A stretch of DNA of 64,000 nucleotides from Diplosphaera chodatii (taxonomy: Eukaryota > Chlorophyta > Trebouxiophyceae > Prasiolales > Stichococcaceae), in the NCBI GenBank assembly GCA_032358165.1, contig JAALGY010000032.1:3224001-3288000 (forward strand), in the 5' to 3' direction. Under the pieces are notes generated by a model that saw nothing but the letters and a program-made list of their open reading frames with translations, had not been told where the DNA came from and did no database searches. The position numbers were made by a program, and so were the translations under genes. Shown here piece by piece: positions 1 through 11,420 of this stretch; position 1 is the stretch's first letter; each line of letters begins with the position of its first letter.

Positions 1-244
1 CTCTGTATCTGCAGGCAGGGACTGGGAGCTCTTCAGAGAAGCACAGCGAGCAGCTTGCAGCGCTTGCCGGCAGCATTTTTGCCGGCCTGCGCTCGGCGCA
101 TGTGGTGCTGAGGACTGCACAAGGGTACTCTCACAACAGACTGTATGGTCGTCCCTGTGAACTTACCAATGCGTGGGTCGAGTCGACCGACAGCGATGTC
201 AACAGACCTAGACACCGATATCCCTTACTTGCAACAGGCAGGCA

Positions 245-3160
245 ATGGCGGGTGCAACCACACGAGACCTGTTCACTGCTGCCATGAGCAAGCGGGAGCA
301 GCTGTTCAGTGACAGCCAGGCATCCACCCTGGAGGGCTGGGTGCACACGACCAAGGCGCTGCGGCCTGAGGTTCCAGCAGCTGCAAAGCCCAGCAGCGCA
401 GCAGCATCAGCAGGCGGAGCGACCGGACCCGGCAGGGGAGTGCGTCCTGATGTCTCTGCTGTGGTTGCTGCCGCAGCCACCAGCAGGGCAGCGCCCAGTG
501 GCAATGGCGCTGTGGAAGTGAACAGCGTCCCGCCTCCTCCGCCGCCGCCAGCGGAAGCCAAGCCTGTGCCAGGCCAGGGCACACAGCCAGCTGCAGCAGC
601 CGCAGCAGTGTCAGACGCGGTGCTGGGGGGCTATGATCCCTTCATGGATCCGCTTGGCACCGCGCAGCATGAAGAGCTGTCAATCCAGCCGCAAGCAGGC
701 TCTGCATACTCCATGCAGCCTGCTGCCACGCAGCCCCAATACATCGGCGCCAGTGATGTGCAGTCAGCTGGGAGCAACATGGTCAACGGCGTGCATCAGG
801 ACTCCAACACTGCGCAGCCAACCGCAGCCAGCGCACTATCTTCGGCCATCCTGGGCGATGTCAACAGCCTTCTGCAGTGAGTCCTGTAGGGCTGTTTCTC
901 GATGTCACATCTGGGGAGCCTCGTGGTTGCTTCATGCCATGTCTCCCTGTCCAACCGCCATTAAGGGCATGCGTATCATATGCCTGCAGGCGTCGGCACC
1001 TTTGCCTCGTGCTGGATCTGGTGAGTCTGCATTCTTGACTAACTCGTGGGACCCTGGGCACTCGGCCTGAAGCATAACTGCAGTGTCCAAGCAAGAGTTG
1101 GCTGCTCAAACTGGGTTTGTTCTGGCAGGACCACACGCTGGTCAACTCCACGCGTTTCTCTGAGGTGGCCGCCGACATGGAGATCAGGCTGCGCGGCCTC
1201 CTGAACCTTCCCAATGCTGCCGAGCGCCAGCTGTATGAGCTGCCGCAGATCCAGGTCACCAGCATGTCTGTCACAGTCGCCGCTGAATATGCAGTGTCCT
1301 GGTTGGATGCCTGCTGATGTCATCAATACATTGTGCATGGCCGAGGCCGGTGCTGTGCGGACGCAGATGTGGACGAAGCTCAGGCCAGGAGTGCAGGATT
1401 TCCTCAGCAGCACCTCCGAATGTTTTGAGCTGTGGATCCACACCAATGGCAGCAGGTTGGAGCCATCCACAGCATGCTGCCACTTTCGACCATAATGGTC
1501 AATCCACAATCTAAAAAGCATGCTGATAAGATACAGGCAAATCGCACTCTGGTACGATTGTCATCCCGCTGTCCTTGCAGGTCGTATGCAATGGCGGTGG
1601 TTGAGCTTCTTGATCCCACCGGCAGGCTGTTTGGGCCTCGGATCATTGCCCAGGTACACACTACCTGTGTTGAGGCCCCGCACCTCAGCTCCACTGCATG
1701 CACTTGTCCGCTTAGGCTATCCACCACCGCTGGGTGGCCTTGTTGTGTCAGCGTCGGCAGCCTTGTGCTACAGGGCAGCGGCGACCCGGCGCAGGTGGAC
1801 CTGGCCAAGCGGCTCAAGGCGGGCCTCGAGGGGCGGGAGATGGTGTCCATCATCGTGGACGACACCTCATCTGTGTACGACATTGTCCCCTGGGTCATGC
1901 TTGACCTGCCTACACTGCACAGCATGCACCCGGCATTGACGTGCTGCCCCTGCAACAGTTCACGGGCTGCCTCGACCCTTACTTGCCCCAAAGCACGCCT
2001 CCTGGGCTGCAAATGGCGACTTGGCCTGACGGTAACGATCTGCAACAGGTGGTCGGAGCACCCCGAGAACCTGTTCCTGGTAGAGCCGTACGTGTTCTTT
2101 CCGGGCCAGCGCGTCACCGCACGCTCGTTGCTCGAGGCCGAGAGGTGCACAGCCCATGTGCTCGCCAGTCGGGTCCTCACGCTGATCATGTGGAATGCAA
2201 CTTATGAAGCTCCCCAGGGCCCAGGGCCAACAGACGATCAGGAAGCTTTCTGGAAACACAGGGATGAAGTGGCGGAGCATGGCATGCTGAGCATTGCACG
2301 GGATGTGCTGCTGCGGGTGCACGACCGCGTGTTCACGGCGCTGTCCACGCCGCCCACGAGGGGCCCCGATGGCAAGGCAGTCTACGAGAAGTGGGATGTG
2401 CCCCACATCCTCCAGCTGGAGCGCTCGGAGGTGACATTCTTAAAAAACCAGACCACTGGGTTCCACAAAACCAGGGGCCTGTCGCACAGCTGGCTTTGCA
2501 TCAATCTGGGTGTGCATGCAGCTGCATACGAGCATCACATGGCGAGGTAGGGCGCGGTAAACAGCAACACCACAGGCCAGTGTGCAGTGTGGGCAAAGCA
2601 AGTTATGCTGCAGCTGCCTGCTTGCCGACAAAGGGCGACGCAGTTTTGTGCAAGCACAGGTGCTGCGTGGTGTGGTCATCATGTTCAGCCGCATCATCCC
2701 CCTTGACGAGGTGCCGTCACAGCATGCACTGTGGCTGCGAGCGGAGGCGTTTGGTGCTCGATGCACAGCTACGACTGACGAAGCCGTGACGCACCTGGTC
2801 ACTAACACACAGCACACGCTGAAGGTTAACACGAAACCCTGTGTTGGAGCGTTCTGACGCACGCTCTGGCCACACCAGCGAACCGTGTCACCCGCTGCAT
2901 TGCCGGCATATTGGTCATGTGTGATCATGGCTGGATGTTTTGCCTCGATCCAGGCACAGTGGGCGCGGGAGACTGGCAAGTTTGTTGTCAACGAAGGCTG
3001 GTGAGCGTGTGTTGCTGCCTTGCCAACTTTGTGTTGTGCATGCATGCATGAGCCATGGCATTGATCTCAAGCCCTGGCGCCCAGGTTGAAATGCTCCTGT
3101 ACGCTTTGGCGCCGTGCGCGGGAGTCAGACTTTGCAGTCCCCGACTCGGCGCCGCCATAG
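245..3160 (+). CDS. FCP1/CPL-type RNA polymerase II CTD phosphatase with C-terminal BRCT domain
   Basis: Likely dephosphorylates the C-terminal repeat of RNA polymerase II in the nucleus (FCP1/plant CPL family). Exons read by eye: 245-876, 990-1020, 1129-1254, 1367-1455, 1581-1653, 1774-1874, 2049-about 2144, about 2219-2430, 2660-2824, 2954-3000, 3085-3160. The catalytic DxDxT motif (LVLDL then DHTLVNS) is split by the intron at 1021-1128. Next come the family blocks MWTKLRPGVQDF, ELLDPTGRLFG and the IIVDDTSSVW acidic pair. The BRCT domain (VVIMFSRIIPLDEVPS) starts at 2660 and ends with the conserved RRARESDFAV tail in the last exon. The N-terminal exon (about 210 aa) is Ala/Pro-rich and disordered. 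The start is uncertain: 245 and 284 are both in-frame ATGs, and coding exons could lie upstream of the window. Exons 7-8 are the least certain. Confidence 0.88.
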
Positions 3161-4221
3161 CTGTTCACTGCGCTGGTTGTCCGCAGCAGGGACAGTTGTC
3201 AGCATGTCAGCAGCCCGCCCGTGCAGACTGAACATAGCTGTGTTCAGCGTGCTTTTTGATGCAGCTGTGTCGTAGCTTCAGTGCACGCAGCACATTGGTA
3301 GCAGCTAGAGAAAACCCTAAGCGGCATCGGCGTCATGAAGGTGCGCACAGGTGCGGATCTGGATCCAGGCCAGTGTCAGCGTGATGAGGCGCGCTAGAAG
3401 CAACATGTCATCTGCACGAGGGAGAGGACCTGGTCGCTCGATCTTTGCAAATGATGCAGACTGCGTGCAATCAACTATCATGCAGCAACTGGCATGTGAC
3501 AACAACATCAGCATAATATTGGCGGTATTGGCGCCCTTCGGAGGCGTGCCCTGTGGCAGGCGGGGGCAGTCTGCGGAAAGTCATCATGGGCGCTTGCGCC
3601 CGCAGCTATCTAATCAACGCCATTGTACACTTTCACAGCCTGCAGGCAATAATGGATAGGCAGGTTCGGATGTAGCGGATGGCGGGTCACCAGTCTGACA
3701 GCGGTCGGACCTGCAGGCAGCTAAGACTCTCGTTGCCACGTTTCCCACTAGCACGACCCCGATCATCCTGCAATGCGCTTCGACAACAAGCAATCAACAA
3801 CTCGCGAGCAAACGTGCCGTTGAGCCCTCGTGGGCCACCGCGTGCGTTTGAGCATTCGCCGAACACCTGCCACCTTGAAAGAACACAGCCAGCATGTCAA
3901 GCACGCTTTGGAGGGGCCTGCATGCTGTCTTCTGGCCTGTAGGTAAGCACCAGCCAACGCATGTGTGGCAGCATCAGTTTGTGCTGTCCTTTGCAAGGCA
4001 ATGATCACACAATACCATCAGCAGCAGCCCATGGACGAATCTGGTAGCTCCCATCATAGCTGTTGTGCAACGCTCCGCAGCAGCGCAAGCGTGTGGAACG
4101 TGCATTGAACCGGCTCTCGCATCGGACATTCATGCTTGTGCAGTTTGCCGTCCTCTGCGGCCCAGTCTGCGTCCTTACTTATCATGATGCTATCCACAGC
4201 CGTTTTGGTGTGCATCTGCAG
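3161..4221. other. Intergenic stretch, no supported gene
   Basis: No family sequence or long coding-looking frame was recognised here. A hydrophobic run encoded at about 4132-4180 on the + strand (LVQFAVLCGPVCVLTY) could be a membrane segment in an upstream exon of the repeat-protein gene that follows, but I could not join it with confidence. Confidence 0.4.
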
Positions 4222-6620
4222 CGAAGTGCCTGGAAGCTGTGGGCTTGAAGCATGCCGAGCCGGACCCACCGGCGCCAAGGCACCCAGATGCAAGCCGGGG
4301 CGTCGGCCGCGACGTCAGCAATGACTTTGCATCAGCGCCTTCCAGGCTGAATGGCGCGCCTCCGCCCACCACAGGCCTGGACCGGCAGCCGCAGCAGCCG
4401 ACGCCCGCGCCGGCCACGCCGGTGTGCACTGCACCGAGAGCGAGCTTTGCTTGCTCATTGTTGTCGTTTCCGCCATGAAGGAGCGTCATTCGGTCTGGTG
4501 GCATTGCGTGAAGCAGCTGTCGCATGTGGAGTTGGTGCTCTATGCCGATGATCAGCAGCCTGATACAATGGAAGGCCATGCAAGCAGGTGCCATCGACGC
4601 CAGAGCTGCAGGAACCGCGCAGCAAGTACTCAGCTGCAGGGCCGACAACCTGGCCGACGCGCCTGGCGCCAGCCACTCCAGAGGCAGCAGAGCCGGTGCA
4701 GGTGTCCGCCGCGCCGGAGGTCGATCACGCAGCCCCGGAAGAGCCTGACCAGCAGCCGGCACAGGCCCCATCCGCGCTGGAGGTCGATCGTGCAACCCCG
4801 GACGAGCCCGACCAGCAGCGAAACAAGCCGCCATGCGAGCCTGAGGTTGACAGCACAACCCTGGAGAAGCCCGACGCACAGCCAACACAGGCGTTGCTTG
4901 TGCCGGAGTCCGATCACGCAACCCCGGAAGAGCCCGGCCAGCAGCCAGCACAGGCGCCGCCCGAGCTGAAGGTCAACATCACAACGCCAGGGGAGCCCGG
5001 CCAGCAGCCAGCACAGGCGCCGCCCGAGCTGAAGGTCGACATCACAGCCCCAGAAGAGCCCGACCAGCAGCCGTGGCAGGCGCCGTCCACGCCCGAGGTC
5101 AAAAACACAACCCCGGAAGAGCCCGACCAGCAGCCGGCACAGGCGCCGCCCGAGCTGAAGGTCAACATCACAACCACAGAAGAGCCCGACCAGCAGCCAG
5201 CACAGGCGCCGCGCGAGCTGAAGGTCAACATCACAACCCCAGAAGAGCCCGACCAGCAGCAGGCGCAGGCGCCGCCCGCGCCGGAGGTCGAGAGCAAAAC
5301 CCCAAAGAAGCCCGACCAGCAGCCAGCGCAGGCGCCACCCGCGCCAGAGGTCGGCAGTGCATCCCCAGAAGAGCCCGACCAGCAGCCGGCACAGGTGCCG
5401 ACCGCGCCCAAGGTCGACAGTGCAACCCCAGAAGAGCCCGACCAGCAGCCAGTGCAGGCGCCACCCGCGCCAGAGGTCGGCAGTGCATCCCCAGAAGAGC
5501 CCGACCAGCAGCCGGCACAGGTGCCGACCGCGCCCAAGGTCGACAGTGCAACCCCAGAAGAGCCCGACCAGCAGCCAGTGCAGGCGCCACCCACGCCAGA
5601 GGTCGGCAGTGCATCCCCAGAAGAGCCCGATGAGCAGCCAGCGCCAGAACAGGATCGAGCAGCCCCCGGCACTGCGGCTCCTACCGAGCAGCCGACAGAG
5701 GTAGGACGCTCAGCAGATCACGAATACTGTGCCGTGCATGCCGATGCTGACTTGCAAGCACACCCGCAAACCACAACGTTGTGGATTGTTTGATCGCTCA
5801 GGACGCGAAGCCGCAGCCCCCTGTGGTGCCGCCCATGAAGGCTACAGGGCAGGAGACTGGCAAGCACCGTCACGAGGAGTCGCCCCGCGATGCGCCCAGC
5901 CGAGCACAGGTTGGCAGACAACAGCACTGTTGCTGAGTCGCTGCTCTGACTGTTGCATGCAGCGCAGGTGGGTGCCTGCATTCGAAGCTCTGCAGTGAGC
6001 GCCTCAGTCACAGGCCCGCTGACGAGCATTGTCTACTGTCGCTGCAGAAGAAGCGCCGGTCTGTGAGCAACGAGGAGAAGGTGGCTGCTGCAGCTCCGGA
6101 GGTGCCTCCCGCCCCATCCACCTCGGAGCTACCTAAGGAAAACCAGCCGCCAGCGCAGAAGCAGGTGCCTAGGCAACTGCCCGAGGTGTTCACCTAGCGA
6201 GATTGACCCGCGCAATCAAGGGTCAATGCCCGCAGTGCAGTGCCGTCTCCAGGAAACTAAGCAGTACTGCACGTTATCTAGCAGCTGCTGCTGCTGTGCT
6301 TGCTGCTGCTGCCAAGCAATCAGCAACAAGGTCGTGCTCCCCCAGGTGCCAGCAACAGCAAGCAGCACCGCTACCCCTGCAGCAGCGGCTGCTGCTGCGC
6401 CAGCAATGTCAGCACCTGTGCCGCAGGTATGTGCTTCCTGCTGATGCTGTGAGGAACTGTGTGTTGATATGGTAGCTCAACATTGGGACTGTATAGCTCT
6501 CAAGAGTTGGGGTCCCGATATGCAAGGTTCTTGACCTTTGTCCATTAGCAGGAGGGTGCCAGCAAGTCCAACAAGACTCGCAACAGGAAGCGCAAGAAGA
6601 AGGGCAACAATGGCAAGTGA
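4222..6620 (+). CDS. Pro/Glu/Gln-rich tandem-repeat protein with basic C-terminus (5' end unresolved)
   Basis: Function not recognised. A probable internal exon starts at about 4222 (Pro-rich, no in-frame ATG) and a second segment lies at about 4430-4585. The main exon, 4588-5700, encodes about 370 residues of a 21-residue repeat with core PEEPDQQPAQAP. Further exons with good splice sites in matching phase are 5802-5909, 6048-6164 (KKRRSVSNEEK, Ala/Pro-rich), 6346-6426 (Ala-rich) and 6552-6620. The last ends in a strongly basic tail (NRKRKKKGNNGK, stop 6618-6620). The protein looks disordered, with an acidic repeat body and a basic tail. The start may lie further upstream: a hydrophobic stretch is encoded near 4430-4465 (LCLLIVVVSAMKE) and another near 4135. 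A membrane protein with a long disordered tail is possible but unproven. Confidence 0.55.
4730..5640 (+). repeat. 63-bp tandem coding minisatellite (about 14 units)
   Basis: Units of 63 bp encode 21 residues (PEEPDQQPAQAP, a variable APEV/ELKV part, then a short spacer). Early units (4730-4920) are diverged and later ones nearly identical. A higher-order 126-bp unit is duplicated at 5350-5475 and 5476-5601 with only one mismatch that I can see. Because the period is a multiple of three, other frames on both strands also stay open here. Those frames are shadows. Confidence 0.9.
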
Positions 6621-6939
6621 AGGCTGTCGAGGCATGTCATCTCAGTAGATAACCTGCAGCAGTGCAGTTGCAGCACGGCAGTCACAAGACCGCAGCACAG
6701 GGTGGACGATGATGTGAGACTTTAGACGCTGCAGCTGTCTCAACACGTGTGACTGCAGTACTGCCATTCTTTCCGTGACTACCCACTACTACACTTCAGT
6801 GACTGCAAACCGTGTTGAGCAGCAGACCGCCTGCCAATTGTAAGGTCCACTGAGCCACTAGAACAAACCATGTGCTACATCTGGAAGCGAAGAAAGCAAC
6901 ACACGAGGTTTGTATACGGTAGTGTGTCTGAGGGCGGGA
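6621..6939. other. Intergenic, convergent 3' ends
   Basis: This lies between the stop of the repeat protein (+) and the stop of the class 3 lipase (-). No coding signal was seen, and it presumably holds both 3' UTRs. Confidence 0.5.
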
Positions 6940-9900
6940 TCATCGGGATGCTTTGCATGCATCCAGTACGCCCTCGATTGCAGCAATGTAATTGGTGCAC
7001 CGATGGTGGTCCACCATGTGCTCGTTCAAGATGATCCGATGAAAGCGCTGGTCTGGCGGATCTGCCCGCAACAGCTGGAATGGCGCATCACCTGAGTCCC
7101 TCCGAAGATACAGTAGGCGGCCGGGGGCAAACAACTCAGGTATCTGCTGGTGTGTGCTGCTGCCGTCCTGCTGTCCTTCACCGTCCTGCTGTCCTTCACC
7201 AGCACTGTCGCTGCTGTCGCTGCTGTTGCTGCTGCTACTGCTGCCGCCATCGCTGCCATGTTCTGCTGAGGCCATGCCGCTACCGCTGCCATGACCAGGC
7301 GAGTTTCCAGAGCTACCTTTGGCAGGACCGTCATCTGCCGCCTCTGAAGACTGGGTGCTGGAGCGCTCGCCGTCCGCCACTTCGCGGGCGCGCTCCATAC
7401 CTTTCTGCACACCAGCACCCACTTCCGCGGCCTCCGCTGATGTGCGTCCGAGGCGGGCCATGACAGCACCCTTGGCGCCTGTGTAGGCAGAGGCGATCGT
7501 CTGCAACGCCGCAGCGGATCGCTTTTTCAGGCCATCATCCATGACATCATCAATGGCCTGGTCCAGGCTGCTGCGCGCCCGCAGTGCCAGCTGGAATGCC
7601 CGGTTGGACTTCAGCTGCGTGCCACCACGAGCTGGGCTCGTGAATGTCATCGAAATGAGGAGGATGACGGCAACTGAAATCGGCCGCATCGCTGAGCTCA
7701 GGCCAAGCGTCCTTCAGACAGCCAGGCCGGCAAGGCAGGTTGAGCTGCAGACGGACCATGGGCAGCTTGCACCCTGCCCTGAGATGGGAAGACATGCAAA
7801 GTGAAAGCAAGTGCAGCAGACCCGGGAAGGTCTCGATATGCAGTGAGATGCCTGCAACAGGCATGGCTAGTACAGCAGCTGCTGTGCCCGCATCTGCTGC
7901 GGCGGTGGACCAGACTCGTCACGGTGGACAACCAGCCGAGCAAGCCGCCATGGGACGGAAACCAGCTGCATACCTCAGCAGTGAGGCTCTCCTCCCACTG
8001 CGTGGCCAGCATCTCCTGCCGCAGTGCCTCAAAGCCCGCCAGGCTGGCGCGAGGGATGACGTCATGCTGGTAGACCACGGTAGTTATGTAGCCCTGGCAC
8101 CCCAGCGCCAGGTCCTGCAGCAGGAGACCAAAACGTTTGTGTGATGCACACTGCGAAATTTAACAGTCCAGGCAGTTGGGACACCACCATGTTGAGGCAT
8201 CCCCGACTGTTCGTCGCCAGATCCTCTGCCCCAAGCAGGCATGTTGGCCATAACATGCAGTGCAGGCCTCGGCATGGCTGACTAGGTTCGGGTCGTATGC
8301 AGCAGGTGAGTGCTTTACAGGCACAGGGTGCAGATTCTCTGAGCCTGCACCTTGGTGACAACTGGCGGCGTGGCAAATGCCACACACTCCACCTCGGGGC
8401 ACCCCAGCTGCTGCATGACCTGCGCTGGGCAGGGTGCCAACGCTTGAGCAACTTTGTCTGCTGAAGCACGAGCAATGCATTTTGAACGCATGCGATGGCC
8501 CATCGCGCATGCAACCACGAAAGCTGCATCATTGCCTCTGACCTCTTCGTTGTTGCGGACCAGCATGGCCAGCATGCAGGCGGTGCCAGCGCCCAGTGAG
8601 TGTCCTAGGACCTGCAAGATGCATACCAGTTCAAGGATAGATGAGCATGCGCAGGCGCGAGAGGCACGCAGCAGCGTGCATGTGCCAGGTGACATGGTCA
8701 GAACATCCTTTCATATTCACCACCTGTGGGAAACTTTGTTTGACCACGGTGTGCTGGCATGGGGAGCAGCTGGGAGACACAGCGATCGGCCCCTTGGCAC
8801 ACCATTCACTATTGATCAGGGCGCCTGTCTTGTTGATGACAGTGTCGAAGTCACCTTCAGCCGATAGCCGGGGTTGTCGTGCAGCAGCTGCCCCAGGGTA
8901 GGCCCCTGCTCGTGCAGCAGTGACTGTGCGGCTCGCAGGATGCCATTGTGCGCCATGCCTTCGGGCTCCCCTGCCTCGGGGCCGGCGGTGGAAGTATTGC
9001 TGCTGCTGCTGGTGCTGCTCGCAGCTTTGGGTTCTGGCAGCTCCTCTCTTGGCATATCTCCTTTTGCGCCCCCACCGCCAAAAGGCACCAGGTGTCCCGA
9101 CAGGTCGGTCAAAGCATCCGCCAGGCTGGTGGTGCCCCGGACGACCAGCAGCACCTATGTGTAAGTGGTGGAGCTCAGCTACCCTTGCCTAGCAAGCACA
9201 CCGGGTACGTATGGCTGGCGACTGCCGCAGCACAGGCTTCACCGCGAGCTTTTGGCAACTCGAACATAGTGCACCCTATTCTACTCCGCTGCAGCTATGG
9301 CCCAGAGTGCTGTGGCAACTGTCTCATCCCTGGTTCAATGGGTGTCACCCAGCCATGCATTCCAACTGTATGCTTGACCAGTGCCCACCTCTTTTCTTTC
9401 TGGCCACAGAGCGATGGCAAAAGCGGTCTGGAAGTGGTCCGCTTCGCCGTCAAACTGCACGATGTGCTGTCTTTCCAGCGCACACATGCCTGCCATGGCA
9501 TCTGCGTCATTCTGGTGTACCGCCTCAGCTACCCACACGTCCTCTAGAAGCCTCTCCACGAAGCTCCTGTTGGTGTACCAGAATATTCAAGTCATTGTAC
9601 AGCAAGACTTAAGGGTCCTTTGCCAAGGGCATCATTCCTGATGTGCCACCTCTGCAGACAGCATTTATGGCAGCGAGGTGCAGATGGTACAACAGGTCCC
9701 ACATGCTGTAGAACGCCCTCAGACCCACTCGATCCCTGCGGACGTACCTGTCTGTGATGGCTGGCCCTGCGACGGCGTCCTCAGCATCCGCCTCTGCATG
9801 TTTCTCTGCCACTGCCCGCCTGCAGCAGCACAGATCGTCAACGTGTGCACAGGGTCTGCAAAGCATGCTTGCTGTCAAATTCTTCACAGACAGCAACAGC

Positions 9901-10561
9901 GGAACGCATGCAGGCGTCAGCACAGCGCACAGGCCAAAGGCAAGGTCGCCCAGGCTCCAGGGTCCCACATGCTGCAGGCACGCCTGCGCATCAACGCAGC
10001 AAGGCATTTGTGGGACCATATGCACCCTGCAGTGGTCTGCAGCAGGTGGCGAGAACGTGTTTGGCCAGCTGCAACTGGTGTGACAGTGTACCTGCAAGGA
10101 TCTGGACACCATGGCCCATTTCTCCAGGCGCTCATCCTGCATGTCATTATCCATGGCTGATGACGGCAGCACCCCATCACTGCATGTCGGGATGGAGTCC
10201 TGTGTTGTACGTCTTTCACCAGTCATGGCAGTGCAGCACCTGAAGGATGCGATCTAGGATGCCCAGCTGCGCTGCCGCTTTGGACTCTGTTGACATCTGC
10301 ACAGTAGTCATAGAGCTTGCAGGCTCGCATCCGAATACATGCACGCAGTTGATTGTGTGTCCGCAACATAGGTGCGACCTGTGCAGCGAACACCTCTCTT
10401 GCGCTGTCACAAAGCGCGACAGTGGCTAGGCTCGACACAATGGCGCCTGCGTTCCAGCCACCCAGAGCGGCCGTGCTTGACACCATGCCAGCACTGGGTG
10501 CTGCCAGCGCTGCCACCTGCCGCCATGGCACCCGCACTAAGCGGAGGCATGGCAGCGTCAT
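6940..10561 (-). CDS. Class 3 lipase (mono/diacylglycerol lipase-like)
   Basis: Alpha/beta-hydrolase of the fungal lipase-like class 3 family, expected to hydrolyse acylglycerols. From high to low coordinate: the N-terminal exon from ATG 10561 (ending at 10379), a short exon at about 10296-10241 (STESKAAAQLG), helical exons at about 10170-9640 (LRAFYSMWDLLYHLHLAAIN) and 9560-9400. Then the strand VLLVVRGTTSLADALTDL (about 9155), the nucleophile elbow GHSLGAG (about 8605) with Ser as nucleophile, and VECVAFATPP. The block VVYQHDVIPRASL (about 8080) carries the catalytic Asp. The final exon ends HRIILNEHMVDHH, which supplies the catalytic His, with stop 6940. A Ser/Gly-rich low-complexity insert, including an 18-bp tandem duplication at 7165-7200, sits between Asp and His. 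Exact exon borders are approximate. The N-terminus is hydrophobic and may be a membrane anchor. Confidence 0.85.
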
Positions 10562-11420
10562 TGCTGCTGCTGCACTCGCAGCCTGTCAGCTTGTTGGAAC
10601 TGCAAGACGTAGTCCAGCGCTCGTTTGCATGCTTCGCTGCATGCTACGCAAGCGTCTCCAAGCGTGTGCGTCAGGAGCTGGATATGACGTTCTTCAGGAA
10701 CAACAAACCAGTCAGCAACTCTCAAGCTACTGATTCAGTCTCAGATGGACGATCGTAGTGTGCACACTTCACACATCGGATCAACAGCATGTCAGCGGCG
10801 AAAATGTTGCTGTCTCTGGCATGATCTTGTCATAGTTTGAAGCTGACAGTCTGCAAGCAAATGTATGCTGTACACCAATATGCGCACTGCGGGTTGCCTG
10901 GCACGCGTTCATATTTGGCACGTCCCATGGCAGCCGCCCTGTGGTGCAGAGCATCCCTGCAACCCAGCCTGCAAGCAGTGCAAGGGCACTACTGGAGCGG
11001 CAGCACACCTTGCTTCGAGTGAGAAGTGTCAAGATGCAACTGTGCAATACTTCAGTGTAACTCTAAGACGACGAGACTTGCGCAGTTCCCTTGTTCTTCA
11101 TGGCAAGCTACCAATGAGCGCATTGGCGCCCGCATGCAGCTCCACACTATACACGATGTACATCACAATCACATTGCATGCAAACCAGGCACAACCGAAC
11201 TGCGATTGCAAGGATGCACGCTGGTGCTTTGCTCCTCGCTTCTAATGTATACACCCTTGCATTGGGCATGCGCCCCTGTAATGGGGTGCCTCTGCAAGCT
11301 CATCGTACTGCTGCTAGAGGCTTGGACCATGTGTCAACACCCTTGCCACATTTCCTGCAGACGGAAGGCTGCTTTCGTCGCCGCAATGTACACTGCATTT
11401 GCTGAGCGCGAGGAAGCAGG
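10562..11420. other. Intergenic, no supported gene
   Basis: This separates the lipase start (-) from the ANKRD39 stop (-). Short open frames exist on both strands but none resembles a known family or shows splice-consistent extension. It probably contains the ANKRD39 3' UTR and the lipase promoter. Confidence 0.4.

Noticed and set aside
1404..2189. 261-codon minus-strand frame inside the CTD phosphatase gene
   Set aside because: It is antisense to recognised phosphatase exons and has no family resemblance.
4130..4470. Calling VMA21 for the region before the repeat protein
   Set aside because: Two hydrophobic segments are suggestive, but the luminal loop and start between them could not be found in any frame.
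4914..5672. Long open frame on the minus strand across the 63-bp repeats, and a second one on the plus strand at 5073-5633
   Set aside because: The repeat period is a multiple of three with no stops in these frames, so they stay open automatically. The residues (Cys/Gly/Ser or Arg/Ala-rich) have no family match, and the spliced neighbours are in the Pro/Glu frame.
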